The position numbers were made by a program, and so were the translations under genes. The notes beneath the pieces are model-generated. The model worked only from the letters and a program-made list of their open reading frames with translations, was not told where the DNA came from and ran no database searches. From the NCBI RefSeq assembly GCF_009909195.1, contig NZ_JAAAMU010000002.1, positions 372,001-436,000 on the forward strand: a DNA stretch of 64,000 nucleotides, in the 5' to 3' direction. Position 1 is the first letter of the stretch. Every line of letters starts with the position of its first letter. The stretch is from Paenibacillus sacheonensis (GTDB lineage: Bacteria > Bacillota > Bacilli > Paenibacillales > Paenibacillaceae). Positions 51,501 through 59,479 of this stretch are shown in pieces.

Positions 51501-53478
51501 GAAGGACGCTTTACCGCGAGTAACGGCGAACAAAGGAAATCTGTCGCTCGTCATCGACAAGGGAACGAAGCTGCTCTCCGGCAGCGGGAACATCGAATTA
51601 TTCACGCAGCAGGATCCGGCGGACGCGTCGCTGCAAAAGCTGATCCAAGGAAACTTGATCGGCAGCGACAAGCTGGATGGCATCGGCAATGCATTTATCA
51701 TGGGCGCGGCGAACGGATCCTTCCTGTTCGACAAACCGCTGACCTATACGATCAAGAATGGCAAAGGCCAATTGGCCGGTTACATCGAGAACGGTACGTT
51801 CCATCCGATAACGATTTACGGCTCGGAGGAAGAGGGCGCGCAAGCTGCGAAAGGCAGCGAGCGAATCACGTATGCTTACGTCTCGGGCAATGACCTGATC
51901 ATTCGTTCGAACCATTTCACGGCTTACGTGACGTACGCCGTCAAGAAGACCGAGCCGGTCGATATCAACAAGCAGTATTCCGATGCCAAGCTAATCGCGT
52001 CGTGGGCTTACGGAGCGGTCGGAGACGCGACGGGACGAGGCTTCATTCTAGGCAGTTCCGGGCAATTCCATCCGAAGGCGACGATGACGCGGGCCGAATT
52101 CGCCAAGCTGATGGTCGAGGTCCTAGGCTTGAAACAACCGACCGGCCCGTCGAGCAGCTTTGGCGACGTACCATCCGGCACGTGGTTCGCTCCGTACGTG
52201 AACGCTGCTTACCAAGCAGGCTTCATCACGGGTTACGACGGCAAGTTTCTTCCTAACGAGACGATCACGCGCGAGCAGATGGCCGCCGTCATCGTCCGGG
52301 CATTCGATTTGAAACCGGCCGCATTAACGACGCCGCTCGGCGATATGTCAGCCGTATCCACTTGGGCGCAAGCCGACGTTCGTACGGTCGCGGCGCGTCA
52401 AATCATGGAAGGCGCCGACAATCGCTTCAACCCTCGCGATTCCGTTACGCGCGAGATGGCTGTCGTCGTCGCCATGCGGGCATATGCGGTCAAAGGCGAC
52501 GAACCGAACGGCAGTCAGCCGGGAACAACGGCCCAAGAGGCGCTGCGCCAACAAATCGCGGCCACCGCGGCGTATCAGCTTCGTACCGTCAAGAACCCGT
52601 CCGTCGGCACGCTCGGCGGAGAATGGACGGTTCTCGGGCTTGCGCGTTCGGGGACCGCGGTTCCGACTGACTACTATGCGCGCTATTATGCGAATTTATC
52701 GAATACGTTACGAGAAAAATCGGGGCAGCTGCATACAGTCAAATTCACGGAATACGATCGCGTCATTCTGGCCTTGTCCGCCATCGGGAAAGGAATCGAT
52801 AACGCAGCGGGCTATGATTTGGCGAAGCCGCTCGCGGATTTCGATCAGGTGACCAAACAAGGCATCAACGGGCCGATCTTCGCGCTAATTGCGCTCGACA
52901 GCAAGCATTACGAGATTCCGGCCGTAGCGGGCGCGAAGACGCCGACGACGCGCGAGCGGCTGATTGACTACATCCTAGGCAAGGAAATCAAAGGCGGCGG
53001 TTGGGCACTGGGCGAGAATGCGTCTGCACCCGATGCGGACGTGACCGGCATGGCGATCCAAGCACTCGCGCCTTATGATAGTTCCCGTTCGGATGTTCAT
53101 GCCGCGATAGAGCGGGCGTTGGCCTGGCTGTCCGGGGCTCAGCAGGCCGACGGCGGATTCGCGAGCCAGAATGCCGTCAACGCGGAAAGCGCCGCGCAGG
53201 TGATCGTCGCGTTGACGAGCCTAGGCATTGATCCTGCCCAAGACGAGCGATTCAAGAAGAACGGCCGCACCGCGGTGGATGCGCTGATCAGCTTCGCCGA
53301 TCAAGGCGGAGGCTTCTACCACGTGAAGCCGGGCGCAGTCGGCAACGGCGGGGCGTCGCCCGGCGAGGTCGATGCCATGGCAACGGATCAAGCGTTCTAT
53401 GCGCTCGTCGCCTATGACCGTTTGCTCGGCGGCAAAACCTCCCTGTTCGACATGACGGATACGAAATTGCAATCCTAG
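48514..53478 (+). CDS. S-layer-anchored transcobalamin-like protein (three toroids, two DUF4430, SLH)
   Basis: 1654 residues; ATG 48514 with AAGAGG 6 bases upstream. Signal peptide to about residue 40 (AGAAYA). Toroid 1 about 45-325 and toroid 2 about 330-605, each with repeats such as QNQDGGFNWTPSASDPDITG, ALIALD and SESVSQAI. DUF4430-1 about 614-720 (NGWMFDVNRGG); Ig-like 722-810. DUF4430-2 about 824-935 (SGWMYAVNGSFPNY, GDVVAWRYTTNLG); beta region 950-1147; three SLH domains 1149-1325. Toroid 3 about 1340-1646 (GGGWALG, ADGGFASQ). Toroid plus DUF4430 is the layout of intrinsic factor and transcobalamin. With the riboswitch and the ECF genes downstream, I infer surface capture of cobalamin. 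No heme or enzyme motif seen. Confidence 0.85.
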   Translation: MRTHVFVNLSGKIGKRWLSVLLAAVLLLSAFVPAGAAYADEADSTTDPLLQQVEAAIEGASQAIVSGAGIGDWESAGLSAAGRTVPSAYVSTLYKQMAGNHGSFYSVTDYERTVIGLTATHQDATKFAGYDLAERIYDYPAIGTLNGLIFALIALDSGHYAVPDNALWTRDKLIAAILARQNQDGGFNWTPSASDPDITGMTLTALAPYKGQEAVQSVIDRAVNWLSVNQLGNGGYASYNVDNSESVSQAIIGLTALGLDPTGADFTKNGHHLVERLLSFRIADGTFSHKPAGASNGIATEQALQALAAFDKYKKDGSRLYDYGVRIPYGWASDWLLGDANGTGISDWQVVGLSREGREVPGSYLSDTLANTIDILNQYPEYALVTDYERSTIALSALHLDATDYAGIDFVERIYNSGIMEDQGINGLDFALIALDAGDYATPGDAKWNRDKIIAAILAKQHDDGGFSLSTGASDPDLTAMTLTALAPYMGRNEVKTAGEKAIQWLSLKQDAHGGGYPTDNWGTIVDSSESVSQAIIALASNGIDPTSAPYTKNGITLIDKLFTFMQPDGGFKHAADPQAPTDVMATEQALQALAAYEMFVDGRGRLYQFGAPVSLQVEGPSGAIAGGGASAGIALDALKKVLDDKRVPVVVTESSYGKYVSAINGIAASGTNGWMFDVNRGGEWSFPGVGMDAFELQRGDKLVVYYGGSDTALVRSVKVEPAAPKAGEAFKVTVMQTASVWNGTSSEVVTAPASGVRVAIGGQSVTTNASGEGAFDSGIGTAGDYRLEVTGYREGSVPSLVRYAQSLTIAAKTSDNGGGNPPTSQFVALSVTGDSRKGTILGSKQVALQTGDTAYSVLARELPGKVRDTGAGATKYVQGIDGLSEFDRGPESGWMYAVNGSFPNYSAGIYDLQPGDVVAWRYTTNLGCDLGAPGGNCSAAGGGSAPIADPVTVVDVPSDPKQDYVHKVTTAEQSKGLQFNIPIAAPRVILNADDVKDALPRVTANKGNLSLVIDKGTKLLSGSGNIELFTQQDPADASLQKLIQGNLIGSDKLDGIGNAFIMGAANGSFLFDKPLTYTIKNGKGQLAGYIENGTFHPITIYGSEEEGAQAAKGSERITYAYVSGNDLIIRSNHFTAYVTYAVKKTEPVDINKQYSDAKLIASWAYGAVGDATGRGFILGSSGQFHPKATMTRAEFAKLMVEVLGLKQPTGPSSSFGDVPSGTWFAPYVNAAYQAGFITGYDGKFLPNETITREQMAAVIVRAFDLKPAALTTPLGDMSAVSTWAQADVRTVAARQIMEGADNRFNPRDSVTREMAVVVAMRAYAVKGDEPNGSQPGTTAQEALRQQIAATAAYQLRTVKNPSVGTLGGEWTVLGLARSGTAVPTDYYARYYANLSNTLREKSGQLHTVKFTEYDRVILALSAIGKGIDNAAGYDLAKPLADFDQVTKQGINGPIFALIALDSKHYEIPAVAGAKTPTTRERLIDYILGKEIKGGGWALGENASAPDADVTGMAIQALAPYDSSRSDVHAAIERALAWLSGAQQADGGFASQNAVNAESAAQVIVALTSLGIDPAQDERFKKNGRTAVDALISFADQGGGFYHVKPGAVGNGGASPGEVDAMATDQAFYALVAYDRLLGGKTSLFDMTDTKLQS

Positions 53479-53598
53479 TCGGTCATTCACCGGGGCAGTT
53501 AGTCGCGAGACGCGCTGCAGCAATAAGAGATCCGCAGCTGCGCGAGAAAACATGGCAGCTTAAAGAGAAACCCGCTGCAGCAAAGAGATAAACACTGT

Positions 53599-53629
53599 AA
53601 ACAAGGGCGATCCGTCTCGCCCTTGTTTT
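53599..53629 (+). terminator. Intra-operon terminator
   Basis: AAACAAGGGCG / CGCCCTTGTTT plus TT. Lies 22 bp before the start of the next gene, so it may reduce read-through from the surface-protein gene into the transporter genes. Confidence 0.8.
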
Positions 53630-53651
53630 ATATTTGAGAGGGGAACGTAAC

Positions 53652-54758
53652 ATGCGTATGACGGCCAGGAAATGGTTCGCGCTAATCGGCATTCTCGCTA
53701 TTTTAACGGTCTCCTATTTCTGGGGAGGAAGCGGTCACGGCGGGACGGGGAAAATGGCCGATCAAGCCGCCGATTCGCGCGAAGTTCGTGCACCTGCTGC
53801 GTCAACAACCGATTCGGGCGGAGCTCCTGCTAGGTCGGACGATTCCGTTTCGTCCACCGCGAATCAGTCGGATAATGCCGCTTCAAAACCGGATCAGCAC
53901 GCCGTCGAACCGTCTTCGTCAGCACAGCAAGAGACTATGCCGGGAAGCGGAGACAACGGGAAGCAGCCAAGCGCGACTGGGGCGAAGCCGCCGGTAACGC
54001 AGGACGCAGCCAAAGGTGCGGCAGTCGGAACGGATCATTCAGCAACGAAAGGCAACTCGGATCCGGCCATGGACAGTTCGAACGCGAACAGCGGCACCAA
54101 ACCAACCAGCGGCACCAAACCAACCGGCAGTTCGAAACCGCCCGAGGATTCAAAGTCAACCAACGGTTCGAAACCGTCTGGCGATTCAAAGCCAACGAGC
54201 GGTTCAACGCCGAATGGAAATTCGAAGCCCGGCAGTACCGACACGAACAAAGACCCGTATGAGACGACTCCCGTCCCGGCGGGCAAACCCAAGCCCGTCG
54301 AATGGCAGGACGCCAAGATCGAGAAGACGACGTTCACGGCTACCTTGTCCGTTACATGCTTAACCATCCTCGACCGCCTGGACCAATTCGACAAGGATAA
54401 GCTTGAGGTGCTGCCGGATAACGGCGTCATCTATGCAGCGAAGAAGGTTGAGTTCCATGAAGGCGAATCCGTCTTCGACGTTCTCCTCCGAGAGATGAAG
54501 AAGAATAAGATTCCGATGGAATTCGAGATGACGCCGATCTACAACAGCAACTATATCGAAGGCATCGACAACATCTACGAATTCGACTGCGGCGAGCTGA
54601 GCGGCTGGATGTACAAGGTGAACGACTGGTTCCCGAATTACGGCAGCAGCCGGTACAAGCTGAAGGACGGAGATGTCGTCGACTGGGTATATACATGCGA
54701 CCTGGGACGCGATGTCGGCGCGGAACCATCGGCTGGAGATGCGGGGACCGACCGATGA
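53652..54758 (+). CDS. Membrane-anchored DUF4430 protein
   Basis: 368 residues; ATG 53652 with AGAGGGG 8 bases upstream. One N-terminal hydrophobic helix (WFALIGILAILTVSYFWGG) without lipobox, so probably an uncleaved anchor. A long low-complexity tether (about 35-215) follows, rich in Ser, Thr, Lys and Pro, with KPTSG/TKPTG-type repeats. The C-terminal DUF4430 domain (about 240-360) includes EGESVFDVLLREMK, YIEGIDNIYEFDCG, SGWMYKVNDWFPNY and GDVVDWVYTCDLG. The same GWMYxVN motif is in the upstream surface protein. I infer a relay that receives ligand at the wall and brings it to the ECF transporter. Stop overlaps the EcfT start (ATGA). Confidence 0.85.
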   Translation: MRMTARKWFALIGILAILTVSYFWGGSGHGGTGKMADQAADSREVRAPAASTTDSGGAPARSDDSVSSTANQSDNAASKPDQHAVEPSSSAQQETMPGSGDNGKQPSATGAKPPVTQDAAKGAAVGTDHSATKGNSDPAMDSSNANSGTKPTSGTKPTGSSKPPEDSKSTNGSKPSGDSKPTSGSTPNGNSKPGSTDTNKDPYETTPVPAGKPKPVEWQDAKIEKTTFTATLSVTCLTILDRLDQFDKDKLEVLPDNGVIYAAKKVEFHEGESVFDVLLREMKKNKIPMEFEMTPIYNSNYIEGIDNIYEFDCGELSGWMYKVNDWFPNYGSSRYKLKDGDVVDWVYTCDLGRDVGAEPSAGDAGTDR

Positions 54759-55648
54759 GACGGAGCGCATTCGCCGCTTATCATCCGTTCGTCAATTTCG
54801 TCTATTTCGCGGCGGTGCTGGCATTCTGCATGCTGTGGATGCATCCGGTCTTTCAAGCGATCTCGCTGCTTGGCGCCGTCGTCAATGCCGTCTTGCTGAA
54901 CGGCAGGCGCGCCATCCGTTTCCAGCTGCGTTTCATGCTGCCGCTCTTCGTGATCATGGCGGCCGCGAATCCCATGTTCAGTCATGCGGGCGTCACGATT
55001 CTGTTCTACATGAAGGACGGGAACCCCGTCACGCTGGAATCGATTCTGTACGGCGCTGCCGCATCGGCGATGTACGTGACCGTGATCGTCTGGTTCTCCT
55101 GCTATAACGCGGTGATGACGTCGGATAAATTCATGTATTTGTTCGGACGAATCATGCCCGCGCTGTCGCTGATCTTCGCTATGGTGCTGAGGTTCGTCCC
55201 GCGATATATGCATCAGCTCAAGGTCATCTCCGATGCCCAAGCCTGCATCGGCAGGGACTATCGGCAGGGCGGCTGGATTCGCAGAGCCCGCAACGGCATC
55301 CGGATGCTGTCGATCATGACGACTTGGGCGCTGGAGAATGCGATCGAGACGGCCGATTCCATGAAATCGCGCGGGTACGGTCTCCCGAACCGAACAAGCT
55401 TCTCGATCTTCCGCTTTGACCGGCGGGATCGCAGGCTGTCTGCCTGCATGGCCGGCTTGCTTCTCGTTCTCGTGCTCGGGGCCGCTTCGGGCGCCAACGC
55501 GATCCGATATTTTCCGTCCGTGCACGTACAGGCCATGACGGCGTTCAGCGTTCTTGTCTACGCGGCGTACCTGACGCTTTGTTTGCTGCCGGCACTGATT
55601 CAGACCTGGGAGGATTGGAAATGGAAATCTATACGATCAAGGAATTGA
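54755..55648 (+). CDS. ECF transporter transmembrane (T) component
   Basis: 297 residues. Five to six hydrophobic helices, with the first at about 10-45. EcfT coupling motifs are present: the first Arg-bearing helix around RRARNGIRMLSIM, and the second ENAIETADSMKSRGYG (the family Ala-Arg-Gly-type motif appears as SMKSRGYG). It is scaffold and couples ATPases to the S component. It starts inside the stop of the DUF4430 gene and overlaps the ATPase gene by 28 bp, so the proteins are almost certainly co-translated. Confidence 0.85.
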   Translation: MRRSAFAAYHPFVNFVYFAAVLAFCMLWMHPVFQAISLLGAVVNAVLLNGRRAIRFQLRFMLPLFVIMAAANPMFSHAGVTILFYMKDGNPVTLESILYGAAASAMYVTVIVWFSCYNAVMTSDKFMYLFGRIMPALSLIFAMVLRFVPRYMHQLKVISDAQACIGRDYRQGGWIRRARNGIRMLSIMTTWALENAIETADSMKSRGYGLPNRTSFSIFRFDRRDRRLSACMAGLLLVLVLGAASGANAIRYFPSVHVQAMTAFSVLVYAAYLTLCLLPALIQTWEDWKWKSIRSRN

Positions 55649-57402
55649 ACTTCGCCTTCCCCGGTCAAGACAAGGCCGCATTAGCGAATATTAACCTGAC
55701 CATCGAGGAAGGCGAGTTCGTTGCGATATGCGGTCAGTCGGGCTGCGGCAAAAGCACGCTGCTTCGGCAGCTCAAGACCATCCTTACGCCGCATGGCAGA
55801 CGGAGCGGTACGGTAGCGTATCGCGGATTGCCGCTTGAGGAGGCCGATCGGCGCACGCAGGCCGCGGACATCGGTTTTGTTCTTCAGCAGCCGGATAATG
55901 GCATCGTAACGGATAAAGTATGGCATGAGCTGGCTTTCGGCTTGGAGAGTCTGGGCTGCGATCAACGGACGATTCGGCTGCGCGTCGCGGAGACGGCAAG
56001 CTTCTTCGGCATTCAAAATTGGTTTCACAAACCCGTGTCGGAGCTGTCAGGGGGACAGAAGCAGCTGCTGAATCTCGCTTCCGTCATGGCGATGCAGCCA
56101 TCCGTGCTGATCCTCGACGAGCCGACCTCGCAGCTGGATCCGATCGCGGCGGCAGACTTTCTCGCGTCCGTCGGCAAAATCAATCGCGAGCTCGGAACGA
56201 CGGTCATTCTGACGGAGCATCGGCTGGAAGAAGCGCTGCCGCTAGCCGATCGGGTAATCGTGCTCGACCAAGGAACGATGATCGTGAACGATTCGCCGCG
56301 GGAAGCAAGCGCGAAGCTGGCTGCGATGCAGCATGCGATGATCGCCGCCATGCCCACGCCGGTTCAAGTGTATTCGGCCGTAGAACGGGGAGGCGAGCGG
56401 CAGGTGCCGATTCCCTTGACGGTCAAGGAAGGCAGGCAGTGGCTCGATCGAATGAAGGGAGATTCCGTAGGCGGTCTAATGATGGAATCGGACGAGAGGG
56501 ATGGATCCGTTCTTGACCCGTATGCTTCTAACTTCGCTACCGGAAGCGCGAGGCGGGCTGCCATCTGGAATTCGATCTTGAACCGGAAGTCCGATGCCGC
56601 TAAAGCCGATTCAGCAGCCGTAGCCTTCCGGGACGTTTGGTTCAAATACGAGCGGGAAGGTCCGGACGTGATCAAGGATTTGTCGTTCGAAGTAAAAAAA
56701 GGGCAATTCTGCTGCATCGTCGGCGGGAACGGGACGGGAAAATCCACCGCGCTGTCGCTGATCAGCGGGTTATTGCAGCCCTATCGCGGAAAAGTGACGA
56801 TCAATGGCCGCAATCCGGCCGCGGCGCGGGCAAGCGAGCTGTTTACGAACGGCCTCGGCGTGCTTCCGCAAAATCCGCAGTCGCTATTCGTGAAGAAGAC
56901 GGTCGGCCTCGATCTGCGGGAGATGCTGTCCGATACGAAGCTGACAACAGAGCACAAGCGAGCGAAGCTGGATGCCGTCATCCGTTTCGCCGAACTCGAG
57001 TCCCTGCTCGGCAAGCACCCGTATGATCTAAGCGGAGGCGAGCAGCAGCGGGCCGCGCTGGCCAAAGTACTGCTGCTCGAGCCGCGGATTCTGCTGCTGG
57101 ACGAGCCGACGAAAGGGCTGGACGGGTTTTTCAAAGCAAAGCTGGGCCGGTATCTCGAGCGGTTGAACGCGGACGGCGTCACGATTCTCTTAGTCTCGCA
57201 TGACATCGAGTTCTGCGCGAGGTACGGGCAGATCGGCGCGATGTTCTTCGATGGCGCCATCATTTCTTCGGATTACGTCAAGCCATTCTTTGCGGGCAAC
57301 GGCTTCTATACGACGGCAGCCAACCGCATGGCACGGCACCGTTGGCCGAACGCCGTAACGGCAGAGGATGTGATCGCGCGATGCAGCAGCAAGAGCCGTT
57401 AA
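55621..57402 (+). CDS. ECF transporter ATPase, fused A1-A2
   Basis: 593 residues, two ABC ATPase domains in one chain. Domain 1 about 3-240: Walker A GQSGCGKST, signature LSGGQKQLL, Walker B VLILDEPTSQLD, H-loop TEHRLEEAL. Domain 2 about 325-590: GGNGTGKST, LSGGEQQRAAL, ILLLDEPTKGLD, SHDIEFCARYG. An inter-domain linker of about 80 residues joins them. Fused A1A2 is typical of group I-like ECF modules devoted to one S component. It powers uptake with the T and S genes on either side. Overlaps both neighbours. Confidence 0.92.
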   Translation: MEIYTIKELNFAFPGQDKAALANINLTIEEGEFVAICGQSGCGKSTLLRQLKTILTPHGRRSGTVAYRGLPLEEADRRTQAADIGFVLQQPDNGIVTDKVWHELAFGLESLGCDQRTIRLRVAETASFFGIQNWFHKPVSELSGGQKQLLNLASVMAMQPSVLILDEPTSQLDPIAAADFLASVGKINRELGTTVILTEHRLEEALPLADRVIVLDQGTMIVNDSPREASAKLAAMQHAMIAAMPTPVQVYSAVERGGERQVPIPLTVKEGRQWLDRMKGDSVGGLMMESDERDGSVLDPYASNFATGSARRAAIWNSILNRKSDAAKADSAAVAFRDVWFKYEREGPDVIKDLSFEVKKGQFCCIVGGNGTGKSTALSLISGLLQPYRGKVTINGRNPAAARASELFTNGLGVLPQNPQSLFVKKTVGLDLREMLSDTKLTTEHKRAKLDAVIRFAELESLLGKHPYDLSGGEQQRAALAKVLLLEPRILLLDEPTKGLDGFFKAKLGRYLERLNADGVTILLVSHDIEFCARYGQIGAMFFDGAIISSDYVKPFFAGNGFYTTAANRMARHRWPNAVTAEDVIARCSSKSR

Positions 57403-58109
57403 TCCGGCGAAGATTATCAAGGCGGACGCCCGTCGCAGCCGCGCTCGTTCTCATCGTCATTCCGGCTACGATTCTGTTTGGCTTATTCGTGCTGGACGAC
57501 CGCAAATATATGTTCGTCAGCGTTCTGATCGTCTTGTACGCGATGATCCCGTTCGCGATGATCTTCGAGCGCCGCAAGCCCCAGGGAAGAGAGATCATCG
57601 TGATCGCGGTGCTTGCCGCTATTGCCGTAGCGGGCAGATCCGCTTTCTTCATGCTGCCGGAATTCAAACCGGTCGTCGCCATCGTGATTATCGCGGGCGT
57701 ATGCTTCGGGGGCGAAGCGGGCTTCATGGTCGGGGCAACGGCGGGCTTCGTCTCGAACTTCTTCTTCGGGCAAGGCCCTTGGACGCCCTGGCAGATGTTC
57801 TGCTTTGGACTCATCGGTTTCATCGCCGGAAATCTCTACCGTGCGGGCTGGCTGAGAAGGAGCCGATGGTCGTTATGCATCTTCGGCGGGTTATCGACGC
57901 TTATCGTATACGGCGGGATCATGAACCTTGCCTCCGTCATGATGTTCGCCGCCAAGCCCAGCCGGGAAGCCATACTGGCTTCTTATGTTTCCGGCTTCTG
58001 GTTCGATTTGGTTCATGCGGCCGCGACCGTTCTATTTCTCTTCTTCCTTGCAAGACCGATGCTGGAGAAGCTGGACCGAATTAAGCTGAAATACGGCATG
58101 ATGGAGTGA
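57381..58109 (+). CDS. ECF transporter substrate-specific (S) component, predicted cobalamin
   Basis: 242 residues from ATG 57381, inside the end of the ATPase gene, with AGAGGATGTG upstream. Six hydrophobic helices. The S-component region GGEAGFMVGATAGFVSNFFF followed by GQGPWTPWQMFCFG is typical of the family. No biochemical motif states the substrate. Assignment to cobalamin rests on the riboswitch upstream and the transcobalamin-like partners. CbrT of Lactobacillus delbrueckii is a known cobalamin S component, and the CbrTUV modules show a similar gene set. A precursor such as a corrinoid is also possible. Confidence 0.8.
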   Translation: MQQQEPLIRRRLSRRTPVAAALVLIVIPATILFGLFVLDDRKYMFVSVLIVLYAMIPFAMIFERRKPQGREIIVIAVLAAIAVAGRSAFFMLPEFKPVVAIVIIAGVCFGGEAGFMVGATAGFVSNFFFGQGPWTPWQMFCFGLIGFIAGNLYRAGWLRRSRWSLCIFGGLSTLIVYGGIMNLASVMMFAAKPSREAILASYVSGFWFDLVHAAATVLFLFFLARPMLEKLDRIKLKYGMME

Positions 58110-58127
58110 GAATGAAAGCTTAGGCGG

Positions 58128-58206
58128 CGGCAGACAGACAGACAGCAGAAAGACAGCAGGCAGACAACAGGCAGACAGCAGACAGACAGCAAGCAGACAG
58201 CAGACT
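58128..58206. repeat. Degenerate CAGACAG-type tandem repeat
   Basis: GGCAGACAGACAGACAGCAG and variants repeated with period 7-8 over about 80 bp. It lies between the S-component gene and the end of the convergent oxidoreductase. Confidence 0.8.
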
Positions 58207-58231
58207 GGCCGCGGTCGGCTGCGGTAGGCAG

Positions 58232-58819
58232 TTACGCGTGCAGCGTCTTGAAATAACGATACACCTTCTCCAGTTTCTTGCCCTGCATCCCGTTCGGCTG
58301 TTCCATTCACCCGAATTCGAAGAACTTCACCTTCTTGATGCCGACGAATCGAAACAATGCTTTGCGCATCAGCGCTTTATGCGCGTTATTCAGCAGGAAC
58401 AGCGGGTAGAGCGCCGGGCCTTTCATGGTGGACACGCAGACGACGGATTTGTTTTTCAGCAATCCTTCCGGCAGCAGGCCGCCGTTGTCCCGATATGCGA
58501 AGCCGGAGGCAAACATTTGGTCGATATACCCAAGGAGCATCGCGGGCGGTCTGCCCCACCAAATGGGGTAGACGAGGACGATCTTGTCGGCCCAGAGCAG
58601 TTGTTCCCGGTAGACGGCCAACGCCGGATCGCTGTGCATATCCCTTCTGCGTTTATCCGAATTGAACACGAGCACGGGATTGAAATCCGCCTCGTACAGA
58701 TCGAGCACCTTCACTTCCGTGACGGCGTCATTCTCGCCGCTGCCCCGAATGACCTGCTGCAGGAAGGCATAGCTTAAGCTCTGGTGATTCGGATGGGTAT
58801 AAATAATGAGCATGTTCAT
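58232..58819 (-). pseudogene. NAD(P)H:quinone oxidoreductase-type flavoprotein, interrupted by TGA
   Basis: ATG 58819 with AAAAGGTGG 9 bases upstream. The flavodoxin-like fold reads YTHPNHQSLSYAFLQQV, LVYPIWWGRPPAMLLGYIDQ, and FVGIKKVKFFEFG, then a TGA stop at 58307-58309. The same frame goes on for 24 residues (MEQPNGMQGKKLEKVYRYFK, TLHA) to a TAA at 58232, and this matches the family C-terminus. So a single nonsense codon probably truncated a protein of about 195 residues at residue 170. The shorter product may still fold because the missing part is a terminal helix. Divergent to a MarR-family gene with shared operators. Confidence 0.8.
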
Positions 58820-58839
58820 CGTGTTTAACCACCTTTTAG

Positions 58840-58933
58840 TTATCATTTGACAATCACTTGACCATGAAACCGTACCATGAGGATAAGTTAGTTGTCAAAT
58901 GATAATTATTAAAAGATAATTGTTAAATGATAA
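58840..58933. promoter_or_regulatory. Three operator copies (TTGTCAAATGATAA) in a divergent promoter region
   Basis: Inverted copy TTATCATTTGACAA at 58840-58853; direct copy TTGTCAAATGATAA at 58892-58905; variant TTGTTAAATGATAA at 58920-58933. The first two match perfectly as inverted copies, 38 bp apart. The sites lie between the quinone reductase and MarR starts, so the MarR protein is the natural candidate binder. Confidence 0.75.
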
Positions 58934-58972
58934 ATAGTTTGTTATCGTATCGGGTAAGAGGTGGTTAGCGGC

Positions 58973-59425
58973 ATGGACAACAAAGAACTTTTCCATCAGG
59001 CGGTTTCTTTCATAACAGCCGTTCATCAGGTAACGTTCGACATGACGAAGGATTTTGAGCTCGGGGACATCACGCCGGTCCAGTACGGCATGCTGGAATA
59101 TATCGCGGTATCCCAGCCGGTGACGCTCAGCGAGATCAGCGAATGCAAGCATATTTCGATGCCGAACACGAGCCGGGAGCTGAAGAAGCTGACCGATCGA
59201 GGGCTGTGCGAGAAATTCGATGCCCCCGAAGACAAGCGCAAGCAGTACATCCGGTTGTCCGCAGTCGGACAGTCCTTCATGAACGCGGCGTTCGCGCATA
59301 TGGAAAAGGAGTTCCAGTATCGGCTTCGGCATTCGACGGAGGCGGATTTGAAGCGAATCGCGGAGGCCATGCAAGTGCTGCAGGAGAGCTTGTTTCAAGA
59401 GGGGTTCAAATCAGGCGGAGCATGA
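58973..59425 (+). CDS. MarR-family transcriptional regulator
   Basis: 150 residues; ATG 58973 with AAGAGGTGG upstream. The winged helix is clear: DITPVQYGMLEYIAV, SEISECKHISMPNTSRELKK, DRGLCEKFDAPEDKRKQ, YIRLSAVGQ. A Cys in ECKHIS and another in RGLCE could allow redox sensing, as in quinone-responsive MarR proteins such as MhqR/YodB-like families, but this is not certain. Divergent from a quinone-reductase gene; three operators between. Confidence 0.88.
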   Translation: MDNKELFHQAVSFITAVHQVTFDMTKDFELGDITPVQYGMLEYIAVSQPVTLSEISECKHISMPNTSRELKKLTDRGLCEKFDAPEDKRKQYIRLSAVGQSFMNAAFAHMEKEFQYRLRHSTEADLKRIAEAMQVLQESLFQEGFKSGGA

Positions 59426-59479
59426 ATTCGCGGATAACGAAGATCGGCCCGTACCCGGGGTCGCCAGGAGGAATATACG

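Noticed and set aside
55258-55536. Minus-strand frames within the ECF genes
   Set aside because: Antisense shadows of overlapping, well-supported genes.
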